From Rhizobium sp. BK650 (GTDB taxonomy: Bacteria > Pseudomonadota > Alphaproteobacteria > Rhizobiales > Rhizobiaceae), in assembly GCF_014195325.1 (NCBI RefSeq), contig NZ_JACIBK010000005.1:124001-188000 (forward strand): a stretch of 64,000 nucleotides of DNA. The letters are read 5' to 3'. The stretch's first letter is position 1, and every line of letters begins with the position of its first letter. This document shows positions 18,237-27,627 of this stretch, in pieces. Position numbers and translations under genes: made by a program. Below the pieces are notes generated by a model. That model was not told the DNA's origin, searched no databases, and saw only the letters and a program-made list of their open reading frames with translations.

Positions 18237-21200
18237 TTATCCAGGAAGCCGACCAGATGAGAGCGAGTGAAGCGACTGCTTCGCTCTCGCCTCCCATCCC
18301 TTCGCTCCTTGGTCGGCTGCGAATTCCATGGCTTTCAGCAAAGTTTTCTCGGCGTCGGCGGCGTGACCGGTCGCCTTCAGCAGCTCTCCATTCAGGCGCA
18401 GCAGTTCGGCCTTGTAATATTGCTCACCCGTCCGTTCGGAGAGCTTCAGCGCTTGATCGATAGCCGAAGCCGCTTCCGAAATGCGCCCCACCCGCAGGTA
18501 GCTGTCCCCGAGGACACCTAAAAAACAAGTCTTGTCGACCTCCTGTTCGCCCATGTTGTCGCAGATGTGCTGCATCTGTGCGAGGCCGGACGGGTCGTGG
18601 CCGGTGGCCGCCTTGATCCATCCCGAAAAGAAAGTCGCCATATTGAGCCAAAGCTGGAAGCCGTTGCGAGTCGCGAGCGGTACGAGTTCGTCGACGAGGC
18701 GCTGGAGGGCCGGCGCGTCCTGCCGCAGCGACATCAGGATGCAGCCGTTGCCGAGGCACGCAGCAATCCGGTAATCGGTCTGGCGGCGCGAATCCGCTTC
18801 GGCGGTCTCGAAGAAGCGCATAGCTTCCTCGTCCTCGCCGAGCATGTGCAGCGTCCACGACAGATAGATCATCGCCATGCTCGGGAAGTCGCTGCCAATC
18901 CTGTTCGCTTGCTCCCGGTGCTCGAGGGCTTCCTCCAGCGCCCTTCGCGCCTCGGCGAACCTTCCCCGGTCAAATGCGCACATGCCCCGAAACTGCAGCC
19001 CCAGCACCAGCGCCTTGATATCGTCGTCGCGGCGGCCGATCTCCAGGAGCTGATCGCTGGCCCACTCTGCGTCCTCTATACGGCCTGAGTTGAAGGCCGT
19101 CCCATAGAGACCGTCGAGCGCTTGGAGGACGCCGTCCCGGTCGCCGGCCGTTTGGCTGAGACGCATGACGTTCCGATATGCGTCGCTGCCGTCCTTGGTC
19201 ATGTATCCGTATGCAGCGTAGAGCACATCGCCCCTCTCGAGTTCGAGCGTCAGTTCCTTGCTGTCTCGCAGCCTCGAAGGCGGCATCCGGCGGATACATT
19301 CTACGCCTTTCGCAAACATGTTTGCGGCTTCCACCTTAGCCCACGTCGCCCCAAGCTTCCTGCCGGCGGTCAACCAGTAGTCGGCGGCGCGCTCGAAGAG
19401 CGTCGCCTCGTCGTAGTGCTGCGCGAGGACTTCGGGATGTTCGAGGACCGTTCTCGGCTCGACCACCTCGATGGCCTTGGCGACGAGGGCATGGAGCTCC
19501 CGCCGCCTATCCCTCAGCAGCGCCCCGCGGGCCGCCTCCTGCAGCAGGCTGTGCGCGAAGGAGTAGCGGGGCCAGTCGCTGAAAGGTTGCGGTGCGACAA
19601 GGCCGACGTCGACCAAACGTTCTACCTGTGGTCGGAGCGTCTCAGTCGGGAGACCGACGACGTGGGCGAGCGTCTTCAGGTCGAATTCGCGACCGATCAC
19701 CGCCGCCGTCTGTGCTACCGTCTTTGCAGCGCCGAGCTTGTCCAGGCGAGACATGAGCGCCGACCGAAGCGAGATGGGAACATCGACATGGCTTTCGGTC
19801 GTCGCCTTGGACTTGCCTGACGTGTTTTGGTCGACCATGAGGGCGGAGCGGACGAGCTCCTCCAAGAAAAGCGGCACACCTTCGGCCTTGATGAGGAGCA
19901 TGGAGACGACGCTATTAGACAGGTGACCCGCCTCGACAACATTCTGCACGAGCTCGCCCGCCTCCTCTCGGGAGAACCGTTTGAGGGCGAAGTGCGTGGA
20001 GAGGGCAGCATCGGACAAGGATCGAGTCCGGCTATCGCGCGAGGTCACGAGAAGGAGCACTGGAAACTCTGCAATGTCATCCAGGAGCATCTGGAGGAGC
20101 TTGCTGGACGACGGGTCGATCCATTGCTCGTCCTCGACAAACAGCATCAAAGGTCCTGCGCTCGTTATTTCCCGCAGCCAATCCGAGAACACCCGCCTTA
20201 TCGCGGTCTCCTGCTGTATCGACGCGAGTGCTGACGGCTCGCAGTCCTGGTCGATCGCGAGCAGCCGTGCGAAAATCGGATAGGAGTCCGACGTCGGCAC
20301 TGTGCTGACCGACAGAACCGACCGCAGTCGCTCTGAGGCCGATAGCGACGGCTCATCCGCCGAAATGCCGGCTTCCTGCTTGAGCAGTCTCAGGAACGGG
20401 TAGAGGGCGCTGTCGGCGAAGGCGGGAGAGCATTGCGCGACGAGCGCCTTCGCGTCCGGAAAGTTGCGCCTGACTTCGAAGAGTAGCCGGGACTTGCCGA
20501 TGCCGGGCTCGCCGCTGATCAGCGCGGCGCGCCCACTGCTTTCCGCTTTCACCGCGTCCCAGAGGGCCCCGATCGCGTGCAGCTCGCTTCGCCTGCCCAC
20601 GAGCGGCGTAGTTCGGAGCTCGCCCGTAAAACGGTACGCCCTGGCTATCGGCCTGAGGGGACGGCGGACGTGAACGGGATCGGCAAATCCTTTCGCGATC
20701 CTGCCGCCAAGATCGAGATATTCGAACGCCCCCGACGTCGCCAGGTAGGTATTGTCGTCGACGAGGATGCAATTTTGGTCGGCCATCGCCTGGAGCCGGT
20801 GCGCGAGATTTGGGACATGGCCGAAGGCGACCGTAGAAACGCCGGCCGGAGCGCCCTCGATGTCGCCGACGACAACGAGGCCGCTCGCAATGCCGATCCG
20901 CACCCCCAGCCGTGACCCGTCGAGCGTCTCGATCTGCGGCACCGCTGCAACAATGTCGAATGCAAGGTTGACTGCGCGCTCGGCATCGTTCTCCTCCGCT
21001 CCCGGATAGCCGAACAGGACCTGTAGCGCGTCGCCGACGTAGTTTGCCACGAAGCCATCATGCGAGCGCGCAAGCGCGCTGCATCTCGAGAGAAAAGTTT
21101 GCGTGAGTTGGCTGTAGTCTTCTGGATCCAGGCTTAATGCGTATTCGGTCGAACCGATCATGTCGCCTATGAGAATTGTGAGCTGCCTGCGCTCCACCGG

Positions 21201-21401
21201 TTTCCGATAGCTGGAGGCGGGCAGCGCCAACGCCGCTATCGCGGCGAGCAGCTTTCGTCTCGGCCCCACGGGGATGCCCAGTTCGCGCAGGTCCTGATCG
21301 GATAGCAGCGCGAGCGTCTCAAAGTCGATTTGCGCATCGGCGAATATATCCGCGAGATGTTGAAGTCCGATCTCAGCCAACCATCTCGTGACGTCGCTCA
21401 T
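18237..21401 (-). CDS. SAM-cyclase-ATPase-TPR signalling protein
   Basis: 1,054 residues. Order of domains: SAM domain (about 1-58, WLAEIGLQHLADIF), class III nucleotide cyclase (about 70-240), STAND/AAA-type ATPase (Walker A GEPGIGKS at 297-304), then a long TPR-like helical region. The cyclase keeps both metal Asp residues, D80 in LIGDMIGST and D124 in YVGDALQVLFG, and the N-x3-R pair in NLAHRL. The lysine that normally reads adenine (usually VAKY-GD) is Asn here (VANYVGD). ATG 21401 is chosen because it starts directly at the SAM domain. It probably makes or senses a cyclic nucleotide in response to ligands on the TPR part; this is family-based inference. Confidence 0.9.
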   Translation of the reverse strand: MSDVTRWLAEIGLQHLADIFADAQIDFETLALLSDQDLRELGIPVGPRRKLLAAIAALALPASSYRKPVERRQLTILIGDMIGSTEYALSLDPEDYSQLTQTFLSRCSALARSHDGFVANYVGDALQVLFGYPGAEENDAERAVNLAFDIVAAVPQIETLDGSRLGVRIGIASGLVVVGDIEGAPAGVSTVAFGHVPNLAHRLQAMADQNCILVDDNTYLATSGAFEYLDLGGRIAKGFADPVHVRRPLRPIARAYRFTGELRTTPLVGRRSELHAIGALWDAVKAESSGRAALISGEPGIGKSRLLFEVRRNFPDAKALVAQCSPAFADSALYPFLRLLKQEAGISADEPSLSASERLRSVLSVSTVPTSDSYPIFARLLAIDQDCEPSALASIQQETAIRRVFSDWLREITSAGPLMLFVEDEQWIDPSSSKLLQMLLDDIAEFPVLLLVTSRDSRTRSLSDAALSTHFALKRFSREEAGELVQNVVEAGHLSNSVVSMLLIKAEGVPLFLEELVRSALMVDQNTSGKSKATTESHVDVPISLRSALMSRLDKLGAAKTVAQTAAVIGREFDLKTLAHVVGLPTETLRPQVERLVDVGLVAPQPFSDWPRYSFAHSLLQEAARGALLRDRRRELHALVAKAIEVVEPRTVLEHPEVLAQHYDEATLFERAADYWLTAGRKLGATWAKVEAANMFAKGVECIRRMPPSRLRDSKELTLELERGDVLYAAYGYMTKDGSDAYRNVMRLSQTAGDRDGVLQALDGLYGTAFNSGRIEDAEWASDQLLEIGRRDDDIKALVLGLQFRGMCAFDRGRFAEARRALEEALEHREQANRIGSDFPSMAMIYLSWTLHMLGEDEEAMRFFETAEADSRRQTDYRIAACLGNGCILMSLRQDAPALQRLVDELVPLATRNGFQLWLNMATFFSGWIKAATGHDPSGLAQMQHICDNMGEQEVDKTCFLGVLGDSYLRVGRISEAASAIDQALKLSERTGEQYYKAELLRLNGELLKATGHAADAEKTLLKAMEFAADQGAKGWEARAKQSLHSLSSGRLPG

Positions 21402-21627
21402 TGCCGCGTTACCCAGTTGTATCGAGCCAGACCTCAACTTGCGCATTTCTTAGGTTTAAGCTAATATACCACCCGAGGTCATTCAATAAACTCGATTTTA
21501 ATCTTCGCGTGTTCGCATGGTGCGAGTCACGAGCATTGCAGCGCTGCGAGAACGTCTGGTGCGGTCCGTCGGTAATGCGTGCGTAGGGCGGGTCCGATCC
21601 TCGGTGGGCAGCACGGAGGGGATCAAG

Positions 21628-22218
21628 ATGAAAATGTGCAAGCTTCTCGGCGTCGCGGCGCTTTTCGCCGCGTTGGCAGCCTCATCTGCATTCGCCGCCG
21701 GCGAATGTCCGGGCGTCGGCGAGCTGACATGGAAGAAATTCAGAGATGGGACTTACGCGAAGCCCACTCCTGAAGAGCGGGGCGAAGTGCAGGATCTGAT
21801 CGCCGAGTACGCGTGGGTGATGGACAACCGCGATTTCGTGACGCTTCCAGATCTATTTCTGTCGGATGGCCGCTATCACTTCTGCGAGATGAAGAATAAG
21901 GACGCAATTAAGTCGTTGACACCGAAAGAACTCGCGGCTCAGTTCCAAGGGGACTTTCAAAATCTCCAGAATGCGGACGCGCGCGCGCGCCGCACTTTCG
22001 GCGGCATACTGATCGGGAAGGACAAGGCCACCGGCGACTTCGAGGTCGCGATCTCCACCGTCATCTTCCTTCAGGTTCTGGGGGTGACCACAGCGCACGT
22101 CGACTACATGGCTAACATTTACGCGACCGTCTCGAGAGACAAGGCTGATGACCTGTTGAAGTTCAAGGCGCTCAGGGTCGCCCCGGACCAGGCCGGGATC
22201 GTCGCTAGCGCGCGTTGA
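21628..22218 (+). CDS. Exported SnoaL-like (NTF2-fold) protein
   Basis: 196 residues with a clear signal peptide, MKMCKLLGVAALFAALAASSAFA, then a domain resembling SnoaL/NTF2-like proteins: an EVQDLIAEYAWVMDNRDF helix, a FLSDGRYHF strand and a C-terminal curved sheet. ATG 21628 has GGAGGGG seven bases upstream. Divergent from the cyclase gene and 40 bases before the cytochrome-like gene, with which it is probably co-transcribed. The function is not known; NTF2-fold domains bind small molecules or act as isomerases/lyases. Confidence 0.75.
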   Translation: MKMCKLLGVAALFAALAASSAFAAGECPGVGELTWKKFRDGTYAKPTPEERGEVQDLIAEYAWVMDNRDFVTLPDLFLSDGRYHFCEMKNKDAIKSLTPKELAAQFQGDFQNLQNADARARRTFGGILIGKDKATGDFEVAISTVIFLQVLGVTTAHVDYMANIYATVSRDKADDLLKFKALRVAPDQAGIVASAR

Positions 22219-22258
22219 CGGAAACCGGAGACCCGGTGAATAACCGGGAGAAGCTTTA

Positions 22259-24145
22259 GTGAGGCACGTTGTCCACCTCGCAATTTCATCAGGTGCCTTT
22301 GCATTGGCCGCCGGACTGTGGGCTACGACGCTGATGCCAGGCGACAGGGATCCGCCTGCGGGATATCGCGTTCAGCCAGTACTGACCTTCGACCGCTCGG
22401 CAGAAGCCGCTGAAGTGGCGCGCCCGACGTCGCTGTACGAGCTCCTTCTCCGTTGGAACGGTGAAGTGCTGTGGGCTCCGGCGACAGCGAGCACCGATCC
22501 AGTGACGAAGTTCGGTGACGAGGCGAGATCGGTGTTCGGCCCCATGCCGGACGGCGTCTGCACGGGACCCGCATCCAGGCAGCTCGGCCTAGAGGTCGAA
22601 GGCAATGTCGTTGAGCTTGAGCCAAACCCCTCCAAGACAGGTTCTCCGCTGGAGTTCGCCCACCGTGACATCAACGGTCGGCTTGTGAAATGGACAACCG
22701 AAATCAATCGATGCGACAAGCCGTCGCTTGCGGGAGGCGTTACCTTTTGCGCGATGAACTCGCGGATCGGACTCGTCAGGCGCAATCACGTGCAGTGGCT
22801 GTTCCTCTGCCGCAAGTCGACCGAAAGCCCGGAAATCAAATCGGATCCCTACTGGACGGCGACGGATCCGCGGTTCTCTCGCTACAGCGCCATCGGATTC
22901 AACGACCTGACGGGTGAGATCGCGTTTCTCGATGGCAGGAAGGACCGTTCCGTCTTCGACTGGACGGAGCGCTTCCCGCCCCCGGGTGGAAGCTCTTATA
23001 GTGACGACACGGGGCGGCGCGCGGCGGAGGATCTCTATGACGGCGGCTTCGCGGTCAATTGCGCGCTCTGCCATGACAATAAGAAGCCCGCCGTCGTTGA
23101 TCCCCACATGCAGCAAGCGCGCGTGGGATATTTCGGGGGCAGGAACGATCAACGGGCAGCGTTCGGGCTCGGCAATTTCCTTCCTGGCCGCATAGCTAGG
23201 CCGGACGCGCCGTTCCGCGTGGTTGGATCAGGGTTCACGGACGCCCATGGCGGCACGCTGGCCGAGGCAAGGGCGTTTATGATTAAGGACCATTCATGCT
23301 CGGGCTGCCACAGCCTAACGACGTTGGAGTCTGGCCGACGCCTCGCCGCCGACGCCGTTGGCCGAAAGCCGTTCGTCCAGAACCCAACGGTTCCGCTAAA
23401 CTCGGTCCTGTTCGCACAGAACGTCGCCCTTGGTCTTATAAACAACCACAAGACCGAATGGGCCTCAGCGTCGGGTGCAGGCAGGATCAGTCCGTGGATG
23501 ACGCCAGATCACGGAGGCAACCTGTCAGAGAACTCCCGAAAGCTCGACGATGACGACTGGTCGCGTCTCAGCCGGTGTGCCTGGGGCGTTGGCGGAAGCG
23601 AGTGTGGATACAGGCCGCTTTTCACCGCCTGTCCGGCGCCGGGGAGCGGAGGCGACACCTTCGTGCCAAACGACTTTTCTGCGCAGGTGCTCTCCGACCC
23701 CACCGCCGACGAGACTCAAGCGAAGAAGCTGCGCGTATCTTGGAAGTACCTGAACGCTTACGGCGACGTCCCGGAGCGCGACGACGTCCGCTTCAACGTG
23801 GCCTTCAGGCAGACGAACATGCCGCCGGGCGGAGGCTCACCAAAGCCTCAGGAATATCCAACACCTGACGAGGCGAAGGGAACGGACTTCGTCGCGGCGG
23901 CAGGAGGCGTCGGCCACTCGGGATCGGCGACACTCCTGAAGGACGTTTCCTTCGCGGGGCATAAAAAATGGACGGATCCCGTGCCTTCCCACATGGCTCG
24001 GTCATATTCGGTTGATGTTCCGGCGGCATGCGGGAAGCGGTACCTTTTCAGGATCGTGCCCGAGCGCTTCTGCTTCGACAATTCGGGGATCCGGTTCGGC
24101 GAAGCCGAATACCTGCTCTACAGGGACATCGATTGCGGCAGATAG
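22259..24145 (+). CDS. Exported c-type cytochrome-like protein with two heme motifs
   Basis: 628 residues beginning with a hydrophobic export segment (LAISSGAFALAAGLWATTLM). Two CxxCH heme-attachment motifs are visible: C268-A-L-C-H272 in NCALCHDN and C347-S-G-C-H351 in HSCSGCHS, about 80 residues apart. A later region has several further cysteines (SRCAWGVGGSECGYRPLFTACP). The start is GTG 22259 with GGGAG eight bases upstream. I do not recognise the overall family. The heme motifs imply periplasmic electron transfer or an oxidoreductase role. It lies directly after the SnoaL-like gene, so the two may work together. Confidence 0.75.
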   Translation: MRHVVHLAISSGAFALAAGLWATTLMPGDRDPPAGYRVQPVLTFDRSAEAAEVARPTSLYELLLRWNGEVLWAPATASTDPVTKFGDEARSVFGPMPDGVCTGPASRQLGLEVEGNVVELEPNPSKTGSPLEFAHRDINGRLVKWTTEINRCDKPSLAGGVTFCAMNSRIGLVRRNHVQWLFLCRKSTESPEIKSDPYWTATDPRFSRYSAIGFNDLTGEIAFLDGRKDRSVFDWTERFPPPGGSSYSDDTGRRAAEDLYDGGFAVNCALCHDNKKPAVVDPHMQQARVGYFGGRNDQRAAFGLGNFLPGRIARPDAPFRVVGSGFTDAHGGTLAEARAFMIKDHSCSGCHSLTTLESGRRLAADAVGRKPFVQNPTVPLNSVLFAQNVALGLINNHKTEWASASGAGRISPWMTPDHGGNLSENSRKLDDDDWSRLSRCAWGVGGSECGYRPLFTACPAPGSGGDTFVPNDFSAQVLSDPTADETQAKKLRVSWKYLNAYGDVPERDDVRFNVAFRQTNMPPGGGSPKPQEYPTPDEAKGTDFVAAAGGVGHSGSATLLKDVSFAGHKKWTDPVPSHMARSYSVDVPAACGKRYLFRIVPERFCFDNSGIRFGEAEYLLYRDIDCGR

Positions 24146-24620
24146 GCTGCAAGGATCCCATCACAATAAACTGAGATGAAGTCAGGTCTGTTTCAGGCAG
24201 CCGCAATCGTTGCGATGTTCCACCGCGCTACCGGCCGCGCCGGAGATGACTCCAGACGCCGCGGCGCAAGCGCCTCCCTCCCCCGCCCCCAGCTACAACT
24301 CGAACGCCGCAGGCCCACGCAGGTCTTTCGCATGGCCGGTACAAACTGCCATCGTAGCTAGTTCAGCAGCCGCGCTCGCAAGGCCGGCGGCGGCTCTCGT
24401 TAGGGAAGTGGCTATCACACATCAGTGCGCGAGCAGCGCGCAGGCGCTTGACCTTCCAAGCCCCCAGGCGAGATTCCGCAGAGAAAAACAAGCGGCGCAG
24501 AGGCGCGAAAACAAATCTATGTGCATTGTCTAAGTAAAAACGGCACTCACAATGAGCTTGAGAGAACGAACAAACGAACAGTGACAGCAAAGCCAAGGCA
24601 CACCAGAAAAACCACATAGA
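24146..24620. other. Intergenic region, no supported gene
   Basis: Some 470 bases after the cytochrome-like gene. Short open frames exist but have biased, low-complexity Ala/Pro/Ser translations and no ribosome-binding site. It closes the accessory block and leads into a terminator hairpin. Confidence 0.5.
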
Positions 24621-24656
24621 AACAAAGGCACCCGTCCATCGGCGGGTGTCTTTGTT
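24621..24656. terminator. Long-stem terminator hairpin
   Basis: Positions 24621-24634 and 24643-24656 pair to give a 14-bp stem with one G-T wobble (AACAAAGGCACCCG against CGGGTGTCTTTGTT) and an 8-base loop. The T-rich right arm and A-rich left arm make it suitable in both directions. It lies between the plus-strand cytochrome-like gene and the minus-strand small gene at 24689, so it likely ends both transcripts. Confidence 0.75.
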
Positions 24657-24688
24657 TGTTGTCTTCCACAGTATCAGGCCAAGATCTG

Positions 24689-24823
24689 TTACGGAGATCC
24701 GGGCACGGTCAAGGTCGCAGCAAGCAACCCTTGGAGAGCCGACGGCTCCGTAGAGAAGACGTCGTAAATGCAGGGCGCTGCAAAGACGGCCGCTCCCAAA
24801 ATGCAGATGATGATCCTCTTCAT
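24689..24823 (-). CDS. Tiny membrane-associated protein downstream of ohr
   Basis: 44 residues, MKRIIICILGAAVFAAPCIY then a short polar tail with a second weak hydrophobic stretch (LQGLLAATLTV). ATG 24823 has GGAGG five bases upstream. It starts 50 bases after the ohr stop on the same strand, so it is probably co-transcribed with ohr. The N-terminus could be a signal peptide or a single membrane anchor. No family recognised. Confidence 0.55.
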   Translation of the reverse strand: MKRIIICILGAAVFAAPCIYDVFSTEPSALQGLLAATLTVPGSP

Positions 24824-24872
24824 CGAAACCTCCGTGAGCGCAGCCAGGCTGCGCCCAGCCGTATCCGGAATG

Positions 24873-25289
24873 TTAGACAAGGTTCAGTTCGACATTGATG
24901 TTGCCGCGGGTAGCCTTCGAATACGGGCAGGTCTGGTGGGCTTCCTCGACCAGCGCGCGGGCGACCTCCGGCTCCAGGCCAGGCAGGCTGATGTTGAGAC
25001 GGGCCTGCAGGAAATATGCGTCGCCGGTCATGCCGAGGTCGACTTCGGCATCAACAGCCGTATCGGCGGGAAGCCTCAGCTTGCGCTTACCGGCAGCCAG
25101 GCCCATCGCACCGATGAAGCAGGCAGACCAGCCGGCTGCAAAGAGTTGTTCGGGATTGGTGCCGTCATGGGGGCTGCCCGGAGGCGAGAGCTTGACGTCG
25201 AGCTGCGCATCGCTGCTGCGTGCGGCGCCGTCGCGGCCGCCCGTCGTATGGGTCTTGCCGGTATAGAGAACCTTTTCAATCGTCGTCAT
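24873..25289 (-). CDS. ohr: Organic hydroperoxide resistance protein Ohr
   Basis: 138 residues of the Ohr/OsmC family, a cytoplasmic thiol peroxidase that reduces organic and lipid hydroperoxides with lipoyl-protein electrons. Both redox cysteines are present, in GWSACFIGA and in HQTCPYSKATRGN. The N-terminal YTGKTHTTGGRDG strand is typical of Ohr rather than OsmC. ATG 25289 has AAGGAG seven to eight bases upstream. An ohrR regulator gene is not adjacent, and I saw no clear OhrR operator in the 160 bases upstream. Confidence 0.95.
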   Translation of the reverse strand: MTTIEKVLYTGKTHTTGGRDGAARSSDAQLDVKLSPPGSPHDGTNPEQLFAAGWSACFIGAMGLAAGKRKLRLPADTAVDAEVDLGMTGDAYFLQARLNISLPGLEPEVARALVEEAHQTCPYSKATRGNINVELNLV

Positions 25290-25450
25290 GAGAGCACTCC
25301 TTGTTTTCCTATCGCTGTCTGCGACATCTGGTGACGGAGTGGTTTTTGACGGCTCGAGGTATCCCGGATGTTTCTAAAATCGGCCAAACCGTATCAAAGT
25401 GTAGCGGCGGTCCATCTGCACATTTTCGCATACAAATCAGCCGAGAAAAT

Positions 25451-26776
25451 TCAGTTGGCGCGGATGGTGACCTCGGCTGCCAGCCCGCCGCCCTCGCGAT
25501 TATAGAGCCGCACCGAACCACCGATTGCGGTGGCCAGCTGCTGAGCAATGGCAAGCCCGAGGCCGGTACCGCCGGTCTCGCGATTGCGCGACTGCTCCAG
25601 CCGGAAGAAGGGCTGCATGGCGGCTTCAAGCATGGCGTCCGGAATGCCTGGGCCACGGTCCATCACGGTGATGGCAATCGCCTCCTCACCTTTTCGCTCG
25701 ACGCTAATTTCGGCGGCACCGGCAAATTTCAAGGCATTGTCGACGAAGTTCGTGAGAATGCGCCGAAGCGCATGCGGCTTTGTGGAGGCGACGCCTTGTA
25801 CGAGGCCAACGACGCTGACGGCCTTGTCCATGTCCTGATAGTCATAGGCGATGCTGTCGATGAAGGACGAGAGGTCGATGCGCGAAAACTTCTCGCCATT
25901 GCCATGGGCGCTGCGGGCATAGGCAATCCCATCCTGCACCAGCCGCTCGATCTCGCCGAGATCGCGCACCAGCTTGTCCTTCTCTGGCGAATCGTCGGCC
26001 ATGTCGGCGCGCAGTCGCATGCGGGTGATCGGCGTCTGCAGATCATGGGAGATTGCCGCTAAGATCTGCACGCGCTCCTCAAGATAATGTGCAATTCGTT
26101 CCCGCATGGCATTAAAGGCCCGCGCCGCATGCGCAACCTCGCTTGGCCCGCGCTCGCTGAGCGGCGGCCCTTTCGTGTTGGGATCGAGCGCATCGGCCGC
26201 GGCGGCAAGCGCACCGAGCGGGCGGATCGCCTGACGCACGGCAAACCAGGTGCAAAGCAGAAGCAGCACCATCTGGACCGCAAGCACATAGGGCAGCCAT
26301 GCCGCCATGGGCATCGGGGGCCGCGGCGTGATATCGATCGTCAGCGGGCTTCCGTCGCTCAACGTCAGATGCGCCTGCAGCCGGCTGATATCGCCCGGAA
26401 TGGATTCCATGCGGATCGGATAGCGGCCGCCGATCGCCTCTTCGATCCTGCCGCCGATTTCCTTGCCCTTGCTGGAATTGTCCGGCACGCCGGGAAGGCC
26501 CGGCCCGAGCACGAAACGATAATTGCCGCGGCTCAAGCGGTCGAGCAGGTCAGCTCGCTGATCTGCCGGCAACCGGTCGAGAACGGCGATCGAGGTTGCT
26601 ACGTCGCTCTCCAACGTACCGAGCATGACGGCCTTAGCCGACATGGATCGCTCGACGAAGAGCACGGTGAACGACAAGCCATAGGCAATCGCCAGACCCG
26701 CCAGCAGAATAAGGAAAAGCCGAGCCCGCAGGGTGCTCGGCCAGAACCCGGATCGAAGAGCAGCACCCGCACTCAT
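25451..26776 (-). CDS. Sensor histidine kinase (EnvZ/RstB-like)
   Basis: 441 residues. TM1 at about 15-37 and TM2 (YVLAVQMVLLLLCTWFAV) at about 165-185 flank a periplasmic sensor of some 125 residues. Then come a HAMP domain, the phospho-acceptor box ISHDLQTPITRMRLRADM, the N box TNFVDNALKF, the G1 box DRGPGIPD and the G2 box GGTGLGLAIAQQL. All motifs are intact. It overlaps the response-regulator gene by four bases and is translated after it. The stimulus is unknown; the alpha/beta hydrolase gene upstream may be part of the regulon. Confidence 0.94.
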   Translation of the reverse strand: MSAGAALRSGFWPSTLRARLFLILLAGLAIAYGLSFTVLFVERSMSAKAVMLGTLESDVATSIAVLDRLPADQRADLLDRLSRGNYRFVLGPGLPGVPDNSSKGKEIGGRIEEAIGGRYPIRMESIPGDISRLQAHLTLSDGSPLTIDITPRPPMPMAAWLPYVLAVQMVLLLLCTWFAVRQAIRPLGALAAAADALDPNTKGPPLSERGPSEVAHAARAFNAMRERIAHYLEERVQILAAISHDLQTPITRMRLRADMADDSPEKDKLVRDLGEIERLVQDGIAYARSAHGNGEKFSRIDLSSFIDSIAYDYQDMDKAVSVVGLVQGVASTKPHALRRILTNFVDNALKFAGAAEISVERKGEEAIAITVMDRGPGIPDAMLEAAMQPFFRLEQSRNRETGGTGLGLAIAQQLATAIGGSVRLYNREGGGLAAEVTIRAN

Positions 26777-27513
26777 GACCGGGCCTCTTCAATCTCCACA
26801 GGAACGGAAAAGACGTAACCTTCGCTGCGCACCGTCTTGATATAGATCGGCTCGCGGGCATCATCTCCTAGTCGCTGGCGCACACGACTGACAAGAAGGT
26901 CGATCGAGCGGTCGAAAAGCTCCGCATCACGCCCCTGCGTCAGGTTCAGAAGTTGGTCGCGGTTGAGCACGCGTTGCGGATGGTCGATGAAAACGCGCAG
27001 CAGCCGGTATTCGGCGCCGCTGAGTGCAATCTCCGTTCCTTGCCTGTCGAGGAGGTGGCGGCCGACCGTATCGAGGCGCCAGTCGCCGAAGCGGAGCCAC
27101 TGTCCGGCCTCCGATATCTGCAGGTTGGGCGGCAGGGCGCGGGTGCGCCGCAGGACGGCCTTGATGCGAGCCAGAAGTTCACGCGCGGCAAAAGGCTTCG
27201 GCAGATAGTCGTCCGCACCCATTTCGAGCCCGATGATGCGATCCATCTCGTCGCTGCGGGCGGTCAGCATCAGGATCGGCGTCGCTTTGTGCTTTCCGGC
27301 GCGCAGCTCGCGGGTCAGCACCAGCCCGTCATCGCCGGGCATCATGACATCGAGCACGATGAGGTCGACCGTATTGGCCTCGAGAAAGCTGCGCATCTGG
27401 CGGCCGTCTGCAGCGACGCTGGTACGAAGTCCGTTCTTCTTCAGATAGCTTGAAACCAGCTCTCGGATTTCACGATCGTCATCGACGATCAGGATATGGT
27501 CGACATGCTCCAT
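26773..27513 (-). CDS. OmpR-family response regulator
   Basis: 246 residues. The receiver domain has the acidic pair (VDDDREIR), the phosphorylated Asp in LIVLDVMMPG, and the Lys of LPKPFAARELLARI. The C-terminal winged helix ends RLGDDAREPIYIKTVRSEGYVF. It is the partner of the histidine kinase at 25451, with which it shares a four-base overlap. Target genes are unknown. Confidence 0.95.
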   Translation of the reverse strand: MEHVDHILIVDDDREIRELVSSYLKKNGLRTSVAADGRQMRSFLEANTVDLIVLDVMMPGDDGLVLTRELRAGKHKATPILMLTARSDEMDRIIGLEMGADDYLPKPFAARELLARIKAVLRRTRALPPNLQISEAGQWLRFGDWRLDTVGRHLLDRQGTEIALSGAEYRLLRVFIDHPQRVLNRDQLLNLTQGRDAELFDRSIDLLVSRVRQRLGDDAREPIYIKTVRSEGYVFSVPVEIEEARS

Positions 27514-27627
27514 CTCGGACTTTCTGATCCTCTATCGGTCGGCGCAAAAAAACTCGCCACTCTCTTTTTTGACTCCGAATCGGCTGCCGCGAAACAGGAA
27601 TTCCGTTCGCGGCAGCCATGGCAGGTT

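Noticed and set aside
24210..24533. 107-codon plus-strand frame after the cytochrome-like gene
   Set aside because: Ala/Pro/Arg-rich low-complexity translation, no ribosome-binding site, no family resemblance.
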